Shown here: positions 18,419-27,302 of the stretch, piece by piece
How the letters are laid out: every line of letters begins with the position of its first letter
Numbering within the stretch: position 1 is the first letter of the stretch
DNA from: an uncultured Clostridia bacterium
GTDB taxonomy: Bacteria > Bacillota > Clostridia > Oscillospirales > Acutalibacteraceae
NCBI GenBank assembly: GCA_947589575.1
Contig: CANQBM010000007.1
Span: forward strand, 1-64,000
Reading direction: 5' to 3'
Length of the DNA: 64,000 nucleotides
Notes under the pieces: model-generated
The model's database searches: none
What the model saw: only the letters and a program-made list of their open reading frames with translations
Told to the model about the DNA's origin: nothing
Position numbers and translations under genes: made by a program

Positions 18419-19876
18419 ATGAACAAAAGGTTTATTACGCTTGCATGCGCATTTTCGGTGATTTTTACAGGTATTGCCGGGAGATGCGCTTATATAGCGC
18501 TTGGAAATGCGTATCAAATTTCCGACAGTTATAACAGCTATACTTTGAACATTGATACGCGTTATACGAATATATATGACCGCAGGGGTGTGAATATTAA
18601 TAATAACGCAAAAAAATACACAGCGGTAATACGTCCAAACGAAAAGTGTCTCAAAGAGCTTGAAAAGCTCTTTAACGAAGAGGAAACTGCAGAAATAACT
18701 GCGGAGCTTTCACAGGGCTATCCTATTCTAAGGGAAATTAATAATAAAGTTAATACTAAAAATATCAGAATTTTTGAAAAAGTAACCGACGGCAATGTAA
18801 TTGCAAAGCATTTGATAAAAAAAGAATACGGCGGACTTGAGCAGTATGTAAGAGAGGAGATAGGAACACTATCGGTTAATTATTCTGTTGACGCGGTGGG
18901 AAGATTACTTTCGGGAGATGAGGGAACTGTTGTTAATGACAACTACGATAGCAATGACGGTATAATTATTTCAATAGACAGTAATATTCAAAGAATTGCC
19001 GAGAACTGTGCGAAAAGTCTCCCAAAGGGCGCGGTTGTAATAATGGACAGCGACTCATCTCAGATTTTGGCGTCCGTCAGCAAAGGAAACGATTATGTTA
19101 ATAGGGCGCTCTCACCATATGCGGTAGGTTCTGTATTCAAGCTTGTTGTTTGCGCCTGCGCTCTTGAAAACAACATAAATCCTATCTATAACTGCACGAG
19201 CAAAATCAAGGTTTCCGACACGGAATTTCATTGTCAAAATAACCATAAGCACGGATTGCAAGACATTAAACAGGCTCTTGCTAATTCGTGTAATTGTTAT
19301 TTTGTAAATCTTGCCTTAAAGCTGGGAAGTGAAAAACTTGTCAAAACAGCAAACGACTTCGGCTTTGGTAAAACATTTGAGCTTTACAATAAATGGTTTG
19401 TAAAGTCGGGAATTTTTCCGGAAAAAAGTAAATTAAATTCAACGGGACAGCTGTCTCTAATAGGCTTTGGGCAGGGTATGCTCACTGACAGTCCAGTACA
19501 TTTTGCTTCAGTCGTATCATGTATTGCTAACGGAGGTAATTATTCCGCTCCAACAATAGATATTAATGATGTTAAAAACAATAAAATTATCTCACAAGCA
19601 ACTGCGGAAAAATTGAGGGAGTATATGCGTTATGTTGTTACAGACGGAACGGGAGCAAACGCTGAATATAATAATCAGTCGGCGGGTAAAACAGCGACAG
19701 CGCAAAGCGGGATATATAATAACGGTACAGAAGTATTGAACACATGGTTTGCAGGATTTTATCCGTATAGCAATCCTAAGTATACGATAGTAATTATGAG
19801 AGAGGGCGGAGATAGCGGAGCAGGGGATTGCTGTCCCATATTTCGCGCTATTGTTGAAAAACTTGACAATATATAA
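18419..19876 (+). CDS. Class B penicillin-binding protein (D,D-transpeptidase)
   Basis: A 485-residue peptidoglycan transpeptidase. A membrane anchor lies at about residues 5-27, then a short pedestal domain with IYDRRGVNI. The catalytic domain has SVFK at 238-241 (nucleophile S238), SCN at 290-292 and KTA at 424-426 where most PBPs have KTG. Its length is that of short FtsI/PbpA-like proteins without PASTA domains. The ATG at 18419 follows a hairpin that fills the whole gap to the U32 gene. The WYL regulator follows after 24 bases. The cell-cycle or sporulation role cannot be told. Confidence 0.9.
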   Translation: MNKRFITLACAFSVIFTGIAGRCAYIALGNAYQISDSYNSYTLNIDTRYTNIYDRRGVNINNNAKKYTAVIRPNEKCLKELEKLFNEEETAEITAELSQGYPILREINNKVNTKNIRIFEKVTDGNVIAKHLIKKEYGGLEQYVREEIGTLSVNYSVDAVGRLLSGDEGTVVNDNYDSNDGIIISIDSNIQRIAENCAKSLPKGAVVIMDSDSSQILASVSKGNDYVNRALSPYAVGSVFKLVVCACALENNINPIYNCTSKIKVSDTEFHCQNNHKHGLQDIKQALANSCNCYFVNLALKLGSEKLVKTANDFGFGKTFELYNKWFVKSGIFPEKSKLNSTGQLSLIGFGQGMLTDSPVHFASVVSCIANGGNYSAPTIDINDVKNNKIISQATAEKLREYMRYVVTDGTGANAEYNNQSAGKTATAQSGIYNNGTEVLNTWFAGFYPYSNPKYTIVIMREGGDSGAGDCCPIFRAIVEKLDNI

Positions 19877-19900
19877 TATAATTTATTGTGAGGTGATATC

Positions 19901-20911
19901 TTGCAAAATAATAGATTAAGAATATTAATTATTTATCAGCTTCTTGAAAAGTACAGTGACGAGGAGAATCCTCTCTCAACAACAGAGCTTGTTGAAATGC
20001 TTGAAGAAAGAGGGATAAAATGCGAGCGCAAATCAATTTACGCGGATATTGAGGCTCTTAATGAATTCGGTTGCGATATTATGTCAATGAAAACTCCGAA
20101 ACGCGGTTTTTTTATTGCTTCCCGTAAGTTTGAAACTCCCGAAGTTATGCTTCTTATTGACGCTGTAAAGAGCGCCGGATTTATTACGCCGAAAAAGACC
20201 AACTCCCTTGTTGAAAAGCTTAAGACATTGATTTCCGACGGCCAGGCTGACGCAATGGAGAGCCAGGTATATGTTGATACACAGAGTTCAAAGTGCGACA
20301 ATGAGGAAATATATATTATCATAGACCGGCTTCACAACGCTATTATGCAGAAAAAGAAGGTTAAATTCATATACAGACGTCGCAGTATTGATATGATGAA
20401 TTTGAAAAAGCATACGGAAAAGACCTTTATTGTATCTCCGTATGCCCTTATTTGGAAGAACGACCATTACTATTTAATATGTAATTATCCAAAATATGAC
20501 AATCTTATGAATTTGCGTATAGACCGTATGAAACGGCTTGAACTTTTAGAAAAGCCTGCCCGTCCGCTCAGAGAGGTAAGCTCTTACATAGATGAATTTG
20601 ACACGCAGGATTACAGTTCAAAAATGTTTAATATGTTTTCAGGAGATGAGTGTGAGGTTACATTGAAATGTAAACTGCATCTTCAGGAGGAGATGCTTGA
20701 CCGATTCGGCTCTTCAATTCCGCTCACCGCAGTTGATATAAATCATTTTGAAACTATGGTCAGTGCAACACTAAGCGACGGTCTCGTTTCTTGGATAATG
20801 CAGTACGGCCCGGATATTGAAGTAATTGCTCCGCAGGAGCTTATAGATATGATTAAGACAAAATCAAACTCTATATTGAAAGTGTATCAAACTGACAGCG
20901 GTCTTAATTGA
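19901..20911 (+). CDS. WYL-domain transcriptional regulator
   Basis: A 336-residue DeoR/YafY-type regulator. An N-terminal winged helix (about residues 5-75, with LSTTELVEMLEERGIKCERK split at the recognition helix region) is followed by a WYL domain (about 140-225, KTFIVSPYALIWKNDHYYLI) and a C-terminal WCX-like extension. WYL domains sense ligands, sometimes nucleic acid. The start is TTG at 19901 with GTGAGGTG upstream. It follows the PBP gene at 24 bases; an AT-rich palindrome at 20928-20955 lies just after it. Its regulon is unknown. Confidence 0.92.
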   Translation: MQNNRLRILIIYQLLEKYSDEENPLSTTELVEMLEERGIKCERKSIYADIEALNEFGCDIMSMKTPKRGFFIASRKFETPEVMLLIDAVKSAGFITPKKTNSLVEKLKTLISDGQADAMESQVYVDTQSSKCDNEEIYIIIDRLHNAIMQKKKVKFIYRRRSIDMMNLKKHTEKTFIVSPYALIWKNDHYYLICNYPKYDNLMNLRIDRMKRLELLEKPARPLREVSSYIDEFDTQDYSSKMFNMFSGDECEVTLKCKLHLQEEMLDRFGSSIPLTAVDINHFETMVSATLSDGLVSWIMQYGPDIEVIAPQELIDMIKTKSNSILKVYQTDSGLN

Positions 20912-20927
20912 TAAACTATAAATTAAA

Positions 20928-20955
20928 TAATATTTTATTTGTAAATAAAATATTA
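20928..20955. repeat. AT-only palindrome after the WYL gene
   Basis: Arms TAATATTTTATTT (20928-20940) and its exact complement (20943-20955), separated by two bases. It lies between the WYL gene and the yicC promoter. It may be a weak terminator or a protein-binding palindrome; no G or C is present in the stem. Confidence 0.5.
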
Positions 20956-20983
20956 ATATTGTAAATAATTTGTTAACAAAATC

Positions 20984-21012
20984 TTGACTGCATATTTTTA
21001 TGCTCATATAAT
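20984..21012 (+). promoter_or_regulatory. Sigma-A promoter of the yicC-remA-gmk operon
   Basis: TTGACT (20984-20989), a 17-base spacer and TATAAT (21007-21012), 28 bases before the yicC start. It is a near-consensus promoter and probably drives the long operon that follows. Confidence 0.85.
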
Positions 21013-21039
21013 ATTTTTAATAAAATTTAAGGAGCAGTT

Positions 21040-21918
21040 ATGATTAAGTCAATGACAGGCTTTGGCAGAGCTGTAAAGGAGCTTGACGGATATGTAATAA
21101 CAGTTGAGCTTAAATCTGTCAATCACAGATATTTTGAATTTTCCTCACATTGTCCGAGGCAGTATGGTTTCATTGATGAAAAAATCAAGTCTTTTGTCAA
21201 CTCCCGTGTATCAAGAGGAAAAATTGAGTGCTATATCGGCATTGATGCGTTGAACACCGAATCGGCAGATGTTGAAGTAAACAATACTTTAGCGTCTGCA
21301 TATGTTAAAGCGCTGAAAGATATTGCGCAGACATACAAGCTTAAAGAGGATTTCGGCGCGTCAACTCTCAGTCGCTTTCAAGATGTTCTGATTGTAAAAA
21401 AAGCCGAAGAGGATGAAGAGAAGATTTGGTCTTTGGTAAAAGAGGTAGCTTCGCAGGCTCTTGATAAATTTATTGCAATGAGAACTACTGAAGGTAAAAA
21501 ACTTTACGAGGATGTTTATTCAAGGTCATCATTTATCCTTGAATGTGTTTCGTTTATTGAAGAACGCTCGCCTCAAACGGTTAAAGAGTATAACGACAAA
21601 CTTATTGCGCGTGTGCACGAGCTTATCGGCGATGTATCTCTTGACGAAAACAGGATTATTCAGGAGGTCGCGATTTACGCAGATAAGGTTGCGGTTGCTG
21701 AGGAAACCGTAAGGCTTCGCTCACATATTGAACAGCTTAGGGACTTTATTTCGGGTGACGAGGCGGTCGGCAGAAAAATGGACTTTCTTGTTCAGGAAAT
21801 TAATCGAGAAACAAATACAATCGGCTCAAAATGCAATGATGTTGAAATAGCGCGCAGGGTTGTTGATATGAAAGCAGAAATCGAAAAAATCAGAGAGCAG
21901 ATACAGAATATTGAGTAG
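21040..21918 (+). CDS. yicC: YicC/YloC-family endoribonuclease
   Basis: A 292-residue YicC/YloC-family protein. The N-terminal MIKSMTGFGRA and KSVNHRYFEFS segments and the C-terminal GRKMDFLVQEINRETNTIGSK are the family signatures. E. coli YicC and relatives are ring-shaped endoribonucleases that cut structured RNA. AAGGAG precedes the ATG. It heads the conserved run yicC-remA-gmk-rpoZ-priA; remA begins 1 base after its stop. Confidence 0.95.
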   Translation: MIKSMTGFGRAVKELDGYVITVELKSVNHRYFEFSSHCPRQYGFIDEKIKSFVNSRVSRGKIECYIGIDALNTESADVEVNNTLASAYVKALKDIAQTYKLKEDFGASTLSRFQDVLIVKKAEEDEEKIWSLVKEVASQALDKFIAMRTTEGKKLYEDVYSRSSFILECVSFIEERSPQTVKEYNDKLIARVHELIGDVSLDENRIIQEVAIYADKVAVAEETVRLRSHIEQLRDFISGDEAVGRKMDFLVQEINRETNTIGSKCNDVEIARRVVDMKAEIEKIREQIQNIE

Positions 21919-21919
21919 T

Positions 21920-22171
21920 ATGAATTTAGTTAATATAGGTTTTGGAAATCTTATAAATGCGGACAGGGTCGTTTCAATAGTTTCTCCCGAGTCTGCCCCA
22001 ATAAAAAAAATAGTTCGTGAAAGCAAGGCAAACGGCACACTTATTGACGCTACGCACGGCAGAAAAACAATGAGCGTTATCATTACCGACAGTAGCAATG
22101 TTGTGCTTTCGTATATGGATTTGAAACAGATTGCAGGAAAATTCGGTGCGGAGGTTGACGCTGATGAGTAG
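21920..22171 (+). CDS. remA: RemA/DUF370 family DNA-binding protein
   Basis: An 83-residue DUF370 protein. MNLVNIGFGN, SPESAPIKKIVRESK and DATHGRKTMSVIITD match RemA, the Bacillus activator of extracellular matrix and osmoprotection genes that binds DNA as an oligomeric ring. ATG at 21920 gives the usual N-terminus; a TTG at 21911 would add three residues inside yicC. It overlaps gmk by 8 bases. In many Clostridia this gene is kept beside yicC and gmk regardless of lifestyle. Confidence 0.93.
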   Translation: MNLVNIGFGNLINADRVVSIVSPESAPIKKIVRESKANGTLIDATHGRKTMSVIITDSSNVVLSYMDLKQIAGKFGAEVDADE

Positions 22172-22736
22172 TGGGTTGTTAGTTGTATTTTCCGCACCGA
22201 GCGGATGCGGCAAGGATACTGTTTTTAAAGAGCTTTGCAAAAGAAATAATAATATTATTGAGTCTGTTTCAGCAACTACGCGCAAGCCGAGAAACGGTGA
22301 GGTAAACGGAGTTGATTATTATTTTGTATCGCAAAGCGAGTTCAATGATATGATTAATAATAACGGACTTCTTGAATACGCTGTTTATAACGGTAATTAC
22401 TACGGAACGCCTGTTAAGGGCGTTACAGAGGCTGTGAACAGCGGTAAAATATGCTTCCTTATTATTGAGGTAAAAGGCGCTCAAAAGGTTATGGAGCTGT
22501 ATCCCGAATGTGTGTCAATTTTCCTTATGCCTCCGAGTGAAGAGGTATTAGCCCACAGACTTTACAGCAGGCAGACCGATAATGATGATGCAATAAAAAG
22601 CCGTCTTGAAATTGCAAAGGTTGAAATGACCTATAAAGACAAATATACATATACTGTTGTCAATGATGATCTTATGGTCTGCGTTGACACTATTGATAAA
22701 ATACTTTGCGATGAGCTTAAAAGGCGCAACGCATAG
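22164..22736 (+). CDS. gmk: Guanylate kinase
   Basis: A 190-residue guanylate kinase, converting GMP to GDP. The P-loop is SAPSGCGKDT (about 9-18), with ATTRKPRNGEVNGVDY for GMP binding and the IIEVKGAQ segment at the usual place. The P-loop ends in Asp-Thr after Lys where Ser-Thr or Thr-Val is commoner. The ATG at 22164 is chosen because GCGGAGG lies 9 bases upstream and the remaining N-terminus fits the family. rpoZ follows 17 bases after the stop. Confidence 0.96.
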   Translation: MSSGLLVVFSAPSGCGKDTVFKELCKRNNNIIESVSATTRKPRNGEVNGVDYYFVSQSEFNDMINNNGLLEYAVYNGNYYGTPVKGVTEAVNSGKICFLIIEVKGAQKVMELYPECVSIFLMPPSEEVLAHRLYSRQTDNDDAIKSRLEIAKVEMTYKDKYTYTVVNDDLMVCVDTIDKILCDELKRRNA

Positions 22737-22753
22737 CAAAAGGAGTTTTTATT

Positions 22754-22963
22754 ATGTTTAATCCGGATTTGAAAAAGCTTTTAAGAGGCTGTAACAGCCG
22801 TTACAGTCTTGTTGTAGGCACAGCAAAGCGTGCAAGGGAAATTCGCAGTGACGCTATTGCCAGAGAAGAGCATATTGATGTTAAGACTGTTTCAACAGCC
22901 ATGGACGAAATTCTTGAAGGCAAATACGTTATTGAAGAGCCCGATGAACTTAAATCAAAATAA
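22754..22963 (+). CDS. rpoZ: RNA polymerase omega subunit
   Basis: A 69-residue omega subunit, which helps assemble RNA polymerase. The segments NSRYSLVVGTAKRAREI and the C-terminal acidic helix (AMDEILEGKYVI) are typical. It has its own ribosome binding site (AAAAGGAG) and its TAA overlaps the priA ATG by one base. Position between gmk and priA is as in Bacillus, but coaBC, which lies here in Bacillus, is absent. Confidence 0.93.
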   Translation: MFNPDLKKLLRGCNSRYSLVVGTAKRAREIRSDAIAREEHIDVKTVSTAMDEILEGKYVIEEPDELKSK

Positions 22964-25185
22964 TGAACAAAACAGTTGTAACCGTTGCGGTTGAGAATAC
23001 CTTTTTTAACTTGGATTCGGACTATGATTATTATGTTCCGGATGAGCTTGTGAAATATGTTAAGGTAGGCTCATTTGTTAAAGTTCCCTTCGGAAACGGA
23101 AACAGAGTTCGCGACGGTATTGTTGTAAAAGTATATACTGCAATAAACTCTCAACTTAAGGAAATTGTATCAGTTTCTAAAGGTATGCCTGTTCTTGACG
23201 AAGAGTTTGTATCGCTTGCGTTGTGGCTGAAGGAGCGCTGTTTTTGTACAACATATGACTGTTTAAAACAGATGCTTCCGCGCGGTTTCGGCAAAGTTAA
23301 GGATTCTTCATCAAAAATGGTTAATCTTGTTATTCAGAGTGAAGAGGATTTACCAAAGCTTACGCCAAAACAGAAGAGCGTTGTTAATCTGCTTTTTGAC
23401 ATCGGTACAGCCTCCGCCTCTGAAATTTGCGAGTTTTGTTCAGTCGGTTTGTCCGTATTAAAGAATCTTGAAAAATACGGTGTTATATCTTTTTACAATA
23501 AGGAAAAGTACCGAAATCCATATAAAAATCTAAAGGCTGATCCTGTATTAACCTCAATTACGCTGACTCCCCAGCAAAATAAAGCGTATAATACATTTCT
23601 TTCTATGATGGATAACGGAGGAGGTACGGGCCTTTTATTCGGCGTAACGGGAAGCGGTAAAACACAGGTTTACATTAAGCTGATTGATAATGCGCTTAAA
23701 AAAGGCAAAGACGTTATTGTGTTAGTTCCCGAAATAAGCCTTACTTCTCAGGTTATTTCAATTTTCCACAGAAGGTATGGTGAAAAGGTCGCGGTATTTC
23801 ACAGCGGACTCTCACTTGGCGAGAGAAATGATGAATACAAGCGCGCTGACAGGGGAGAGGCAAAAATTGTTATAGGCACAAGAAGCGCCGTATTTGCACC
23901 GCTCCATAATCTCGGTCTTATTATTATGGACGAGGAGCAGGAGCATACTTATAAAAGCGAACGAACGCCTCGTTATCACGCAAAAGATGTTGCGAATTTC
24001 AGGTGCAGGTACAATAAGGCGCTCTTTCTTATGACCTCAGCAACGCCGAGCCTTGAAAGTTATTCAAACGCTCTTAAAGGGAAATATACACTTTGTGAAA
24101 TATCAGAGCGGTACGGCGATTCTAATTTGCCGAATGTTATTACGGTTGATATGAAAGACGAGTTAAAAAACGGCAACCGCACGCCTGTTTCCGCAAAATT
24201 GAGGGAACTCCTGCAGAAAACGCTCGATAATAAAAAACAGGCGATTTTACTTATAAACAGGCGTGGCTATAATACGTTTATTGCCTGCAACGACTGCGGG
24301 CACGTTATAACCTGTCCGAACTGCTCAATTTCCCTTACATATCACAGCTATAATAACAGACTGATTTGTCACTACTGCGGTTACACAAAAACACTTGACA
24401 CAAAGTGCCCCGAATGTAACAGCGATAACGTCAGATACAGCGGATACGGCACTCAGAGAATTGAGGACGAATTATCGGCTCTCTTTCCGAACGCTGGAAT
24501 TCTTCGTATGGACGCTGATACGACGTCAACCAAATTCAGCCACGATAAAATGTTTGCGGCATTTGCAAACCGCGAATATGATATTCTTATCGGGACTCAA
24601 ATGATTGCAAAGGGACTTGATTTTCCCGATGTTACTCTTGTAGGTGTTGTCAACGCTGATAATGCTCTTTATGATGAAAACTATAACAGTTCTGAACGTT
24701 CTTTCGATTTAATTACCCAGGTAATCGGTCGAAGCGGAAGACGGGGTGAGCAGGGCACGGCAGTCATTCAAACAATAAATCCGTTTAATCAATGTATTGA
24801 ATTTGCATCAAGGCAGGATTATAAAGGCTTTTTTAATAGTGAAATTATGCTTAGAAAATCTCTTGTTTATCCGCCCTATTGTGATATTATTTCAGTTTCC
24901 TTTGTTGGCGAAAATGAAAATACGGTTGCGTTTTGTTCAAAAAAATTTTTGGATATACTAAAAGAGCTGAACGCTGACGGCGCGCAAAAGCTGATTGTTC
25001 TCGGTCCTATTCCGGCTAAGATTTATAAGCTTAATAATCAGTACCGCTACCGTCTATGTGCAAAATGCAGGAATTCAAAAAAAATTCGTATGATGTTTAA
25101 TGAAATTTTAAAAAGAATTTATAAAATGAAGGAATATAAGGATATATCAATTTCAGTCGATTTGAACCCTTATGATTTAAATTAG
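22963..25185 (+). CDS. priA: Primosomal protein N' (replication restart helicase PriA)
   Basis: A 740-residue PriA helicase that restarts stalled replication forks. Order: N-terminal DNA-binding domain, Walker A GVTGSGKTQ (about 228-236), DEEQEHTYK Walker B box, a zinc-binding region with paired cysteines (CNDCGHVITCPNC, LICHYCGY, KCPECNS), then the helicase motifs ending in QVIGRSGRRGEQG. All eight zinc-ligand cysteines are visible. The start overlaps the rpoZ stop. def follows after 12 bases. Confidence 0.97.
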   Translation: MNKTVVTVAVENTFFNLDSDYDYYVPDELVKYVKVGSFVKVPFGNGNRVRDGIVVKVYTAINSQLKEIVSVSKGMPVLDEEFVSLALWLKERCFCTTYDCLKQMLPRGFGKVKDSSSKMVNLVIQSEEDLPKLTPKQKSVVNLLFDIGTASASEICEFCSVGLSVLKNLEKYGVISFYNKEKYRNPYKNLKADPVLTSITLTPQQNKAYNTFLSMMDNGGGTGLLFGVTGSGKTQVYIKLIDNALKKGKDVIVLVPEISLTSQVISIFHRRYGEKVAVFHSGLSLGERNDEYKRADRGEAKIVIGTRSAVFAPLHNLGLIIMDEEQEHTYKSERTPRYHAKDVANFRCRYNKALFLMTSATPSLESYSNALKGKYTLCEISERYGDSNLPNVITVDMKDELKNGNRTPVSAKLRELLQKTLDNKKQAILLINRRGYNTFIACNDCGHVITCPNCSISLTYHSYNNRLICHYCGYTKTLDTKCPECNSDNVRYSGYGTQRIEDELSALFPNAGILRMDADTTSTKFSHDKMFAAFANREYDILIGTQMIAKGLDFPDVTLVGVVNADNALYDENYNSSERSFDLITQVIGRSGRRGEQGTAVIQTINPFNQCIEFASRQDYKGFFNSEIMLRKSLVYPPYCDIISVSFVGENENTVAFCSKKFLDILKELNADGAQKLIVLGPIPAKIYKLNNQYRYRLCAKCRNSKKIRMMFNEILKRIYKMKEYKDISISVDLNPYDLN

Positions 25186-25197
25186 GAGAATATACTA

Positions 25198-25665
25198 ATG
25201 GCGCTTAGAAATGTTGTTGAATTAGGAGATCCTATTCTTTATAAAAAAAGCAGAGCAGTCGAAAAATTTAATGAAAGGCTCGCAACTCTTATTGATGATA
25301 TGAAGGAAACAATGTATCAAAAAAACGGAGTTGGTCTTGCCGCGGTGCAGGTAGGCGTGCTCAAAAGAGTTGTTGTGATAGATATTGGTGATGGCCCTGT
25401 TGAACTTGTAAATCCGGAAATTACTCTTACGGAAGGAGAACAGATTTCGGAGGAAGGATGTCTTTCGCTTCCTAACAAATGGGCAAGAACCAAAAGGCCT
25501 AAAAAGGTTCAGGTTAAGGCTCAGGACAGAAACGGAAAATGGCATGTTTATACTGGTGAGGATTTAAAAGCAAAGGCTTTTTGCCACGAGATCGACCATC
25601 TTGACGGAATTTTATTTACCTCACATATCATTGAAGGCGAGTCGCTGAAAGACAGTCGTTCATAA
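25198..25665 (+). CDS. def: Peptide deformylase
   Basis: A 155-residue peptide deformylase removing the N-formyl group from new proteins. Motif 1 is GVGLAAVQVG, where most homologues have Pro instead of Val before Gln; motif 2 is EEGCLSLP with the metal-binding Cys; motif 3 is CHEIDHLDG with the two His ligands and catalytic Glu. It is followed 9 bases later by fmt, whose product adds the formyl group to initiator tRNA, the usual coupling. Confidence 0.96.
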   Translation: MALRNVVELGDPILYKKSRAVEKFNERLATLIDDMKETMYQKNGVGLAAVQVGVLKRVVVIDIGDGPVELVNPEITLTEGEQISEEGCLSLPNKWARTKRPKKVQVKAQDRNGKWHVYTGEDLKAKAFCHEIDHLDGILFTSHIIEGESLKDSRS

Positions 25666-25674
25666 GGTGGTAAA

Positions 25675-26604
25675 ATGAAATTAATTTTTATGGGTACTCC
25701 CGATTTTGCAGTACCTTGTCTTAATAAGCTGATTAAAAGTAAACATGAGGTTTTAGCTGTTTTTTCCCGGCAGGATAAACCTGTCGGAAGAAAGCAGGTT
25801 TTAACTGCTCCTCCCGTCAAGATTTGCGCGCAGAAGCACAATATCCCTGTGTATCAGCCCGAGTCTTTAAAAAACAGTAATGCACTTGATATAATTTGCG
25901 GCTGTAATCCTGATGCAATCATTGTTGTTGCTTACGGTAAAATTCTGCCTGAAAGTGTTTTAAACGCGGCTAAATACGGCTGCATTAATGTTCATGCGTC
26001 GCTTCTTCCAAAGTACCGCGGAGCAGCTCCCGTTCAGTGGTCTGTTTTAAACGGTGACAAAGAAACCGGTGTAACAATTATGCAAATGGACGAGGGAATT
26101 GATACAGGCGACATACTTTTTGTTCAAAAAACGCCGGTTGGCATTAACGAAACCTCTGAAGAGCTTTTTGAGAGGCTCTCTTTTATCGGCGCTGACGCGC
26201 TGTTAACAACTCTTGAAATGCTTGAAAACGATAAGGTTTTTCCGATAAAGCAAAATGACGATTTCGCTTGCTATGCAAAGAAAATTACCAGAGAACTTTC
26301 ACCGATTGATTGGAACTCATCCGCATTTGATGTGCATAATAAGGTCAGAGGACTTCAGACGTGGCCCTGCGCGTCAACGGTAATTAACGGTAAAACTGTT
26401 AAAATCCATAAAACAGCTTTATCCGATAAAATCGGTAATAAAGCGGGCGAGGTTGTTGATAATAAAAATATACTGACAGTTTGCTGTGGCGACGGTAAAT
26501 GTGTTGATATTTTAGAATTACAGGCAAACGGAAAAAAGCGTATGGATACAACATCATTTCTGCTTGGAAATAATGTTGAAATTTCAGATGTATTTGGAGA
26601 ATAA
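25675..26604 (+). CDS. fmt: Methionyl-tRNA formyltransferase
   Basis: A 309-residue enzyme that formylates Met-tRNA(fMet) with 10-formyltetrahydrofolate. FMGTPDFAVP opens the Rossmann domain; the HASLLPKYRGAAPVQWS signature (catalytic His and the SLLP loop) lies at about 107-123; GVTIMQMDEGIDTGDIL follows; the C-terminal OB-like domain starts near residue 205. The ATG has AAGGTGG upstream. It belongs with def in translation initiation and depends on the folate pathway represented by the cyclo-ligase at 15333. Confidence 0.97.
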   Translation: MKLIFMGTPDFAVPCLNKLIKSKHEVLAVFSRQDKPVGRKQVLTAPPVKICAQKHNIPVYQPESLKNSNALDIICGCNPDAIIVVAYGKILPESVLNAAKYGCINVHASLLPKYRGAAPVQWSVLNGDKETGVTIMQMDEGIDTGDILFVQKTPVGINETSEELFERLSFIGADALLTTLEMLENDKVFPIKQNDDFACYAKKITRELSPIDWNSSAFDVHNKVRGLQTWPCASTVINGKTVKIHKTALSDKIGNKAGEVVDNKNILTVCCGDGKCVDILELQANGKKRMDTTSFLLGNNVEISDVFGE

Positions 26605-26606
26605 TT

Positions 26607-27302
26607 ATGGGTACTTATTTTGCATATTATCTTACAGGCTATATTATGATACCAGTATTTATATTTGCGCTGTTTTGCCAGGCAAAGGTTAAAAGAGCGT
26701 TCAATAAATATTCAAGAATAGCAAACAGAAGAGGTATGACGGGCGCCGACGCTGCTTATCAGCTTCTCAGGCTTAACGGAATTACCGATGTCAGAATTAA
26801 GAAAATAAGCGGCACCCTTACCGATTATTATGACCCCAGGGCAAAGGAAATCTGCCTATCACAGGATGTCTTTGATTCGAGGAGTGTTGCGGCTATCGGC
26901 GTAGCGTGCCATGAGGCTGGTCACGCCTGCCAGCACGCTTTTGGCTATGCGCCTCTCAAATTAAGAAATGCTGTTATACCCGTGACAAGAATAGGCTCGT
27001 TTATCGGTGTTCCTCTTGCGCTTATAGGTATGTTTATTTACAGCAATCCTCTTATTTATGCAGGACTTATTCTATACGGCGCTGTTGCCTTTTTCCAGCT
27101 TATTACTCTTCCTGTTGAGTTTAACGCGTCAAAAAGGGCATTACAAACTATCAAGACAAACGGCTTTCTTGAAGGAGAGGAATATGCAGGCGCAAAAAAG
27201 GTATTGACTGCTGCTGCTCTTACCTATGTTGCCGCTCTTGCGTCCGCTCTTGCAACACTATTAAGGCTGTTTTTAATTCTAAACAGAGGTAACAGAAATT
27301 GA
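26607..27302 (+). CDS. Zinc metallopeptidase (YugP-like)
   Basis: A 231-residue integral membrane zinc metallopeptidase of the YugP type (PF04298). The HEAGH motif is at 102-106, followed by HAFGYAPLKLRNAVIPV. Hydrophobic segments lie at about 5-25, 128-170 and 200-225. The substrate is unknown. It begins 2 bases after fmt and shares a TGATG overlap with rsmB. In Bacillus subtilis fmt is next to rsmB, so this gene appears inserted in the conserved order, as in several other Clostridia. Confidence 0.92.
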   Translation: MGTYFAYYLTGYIMIPVFIFALFCQAKVKRAFNKYSRIANRRGMTGADAAYQLLRLNGITDVRIKKISGTLTDYYDPRAKEICLSQDVFDSRSVAAIGVACHEAGHACQHAFGYAPLKLRNAVIPVTRIGSFIGVPLALIGMFIYSNPLIYAGLILYGAVAFFQLITLPVEFNASKRALQTIKTNGFLEGEEYAGAKKVLTAAALTYVAALASALATLLRLFLILNRGNRN

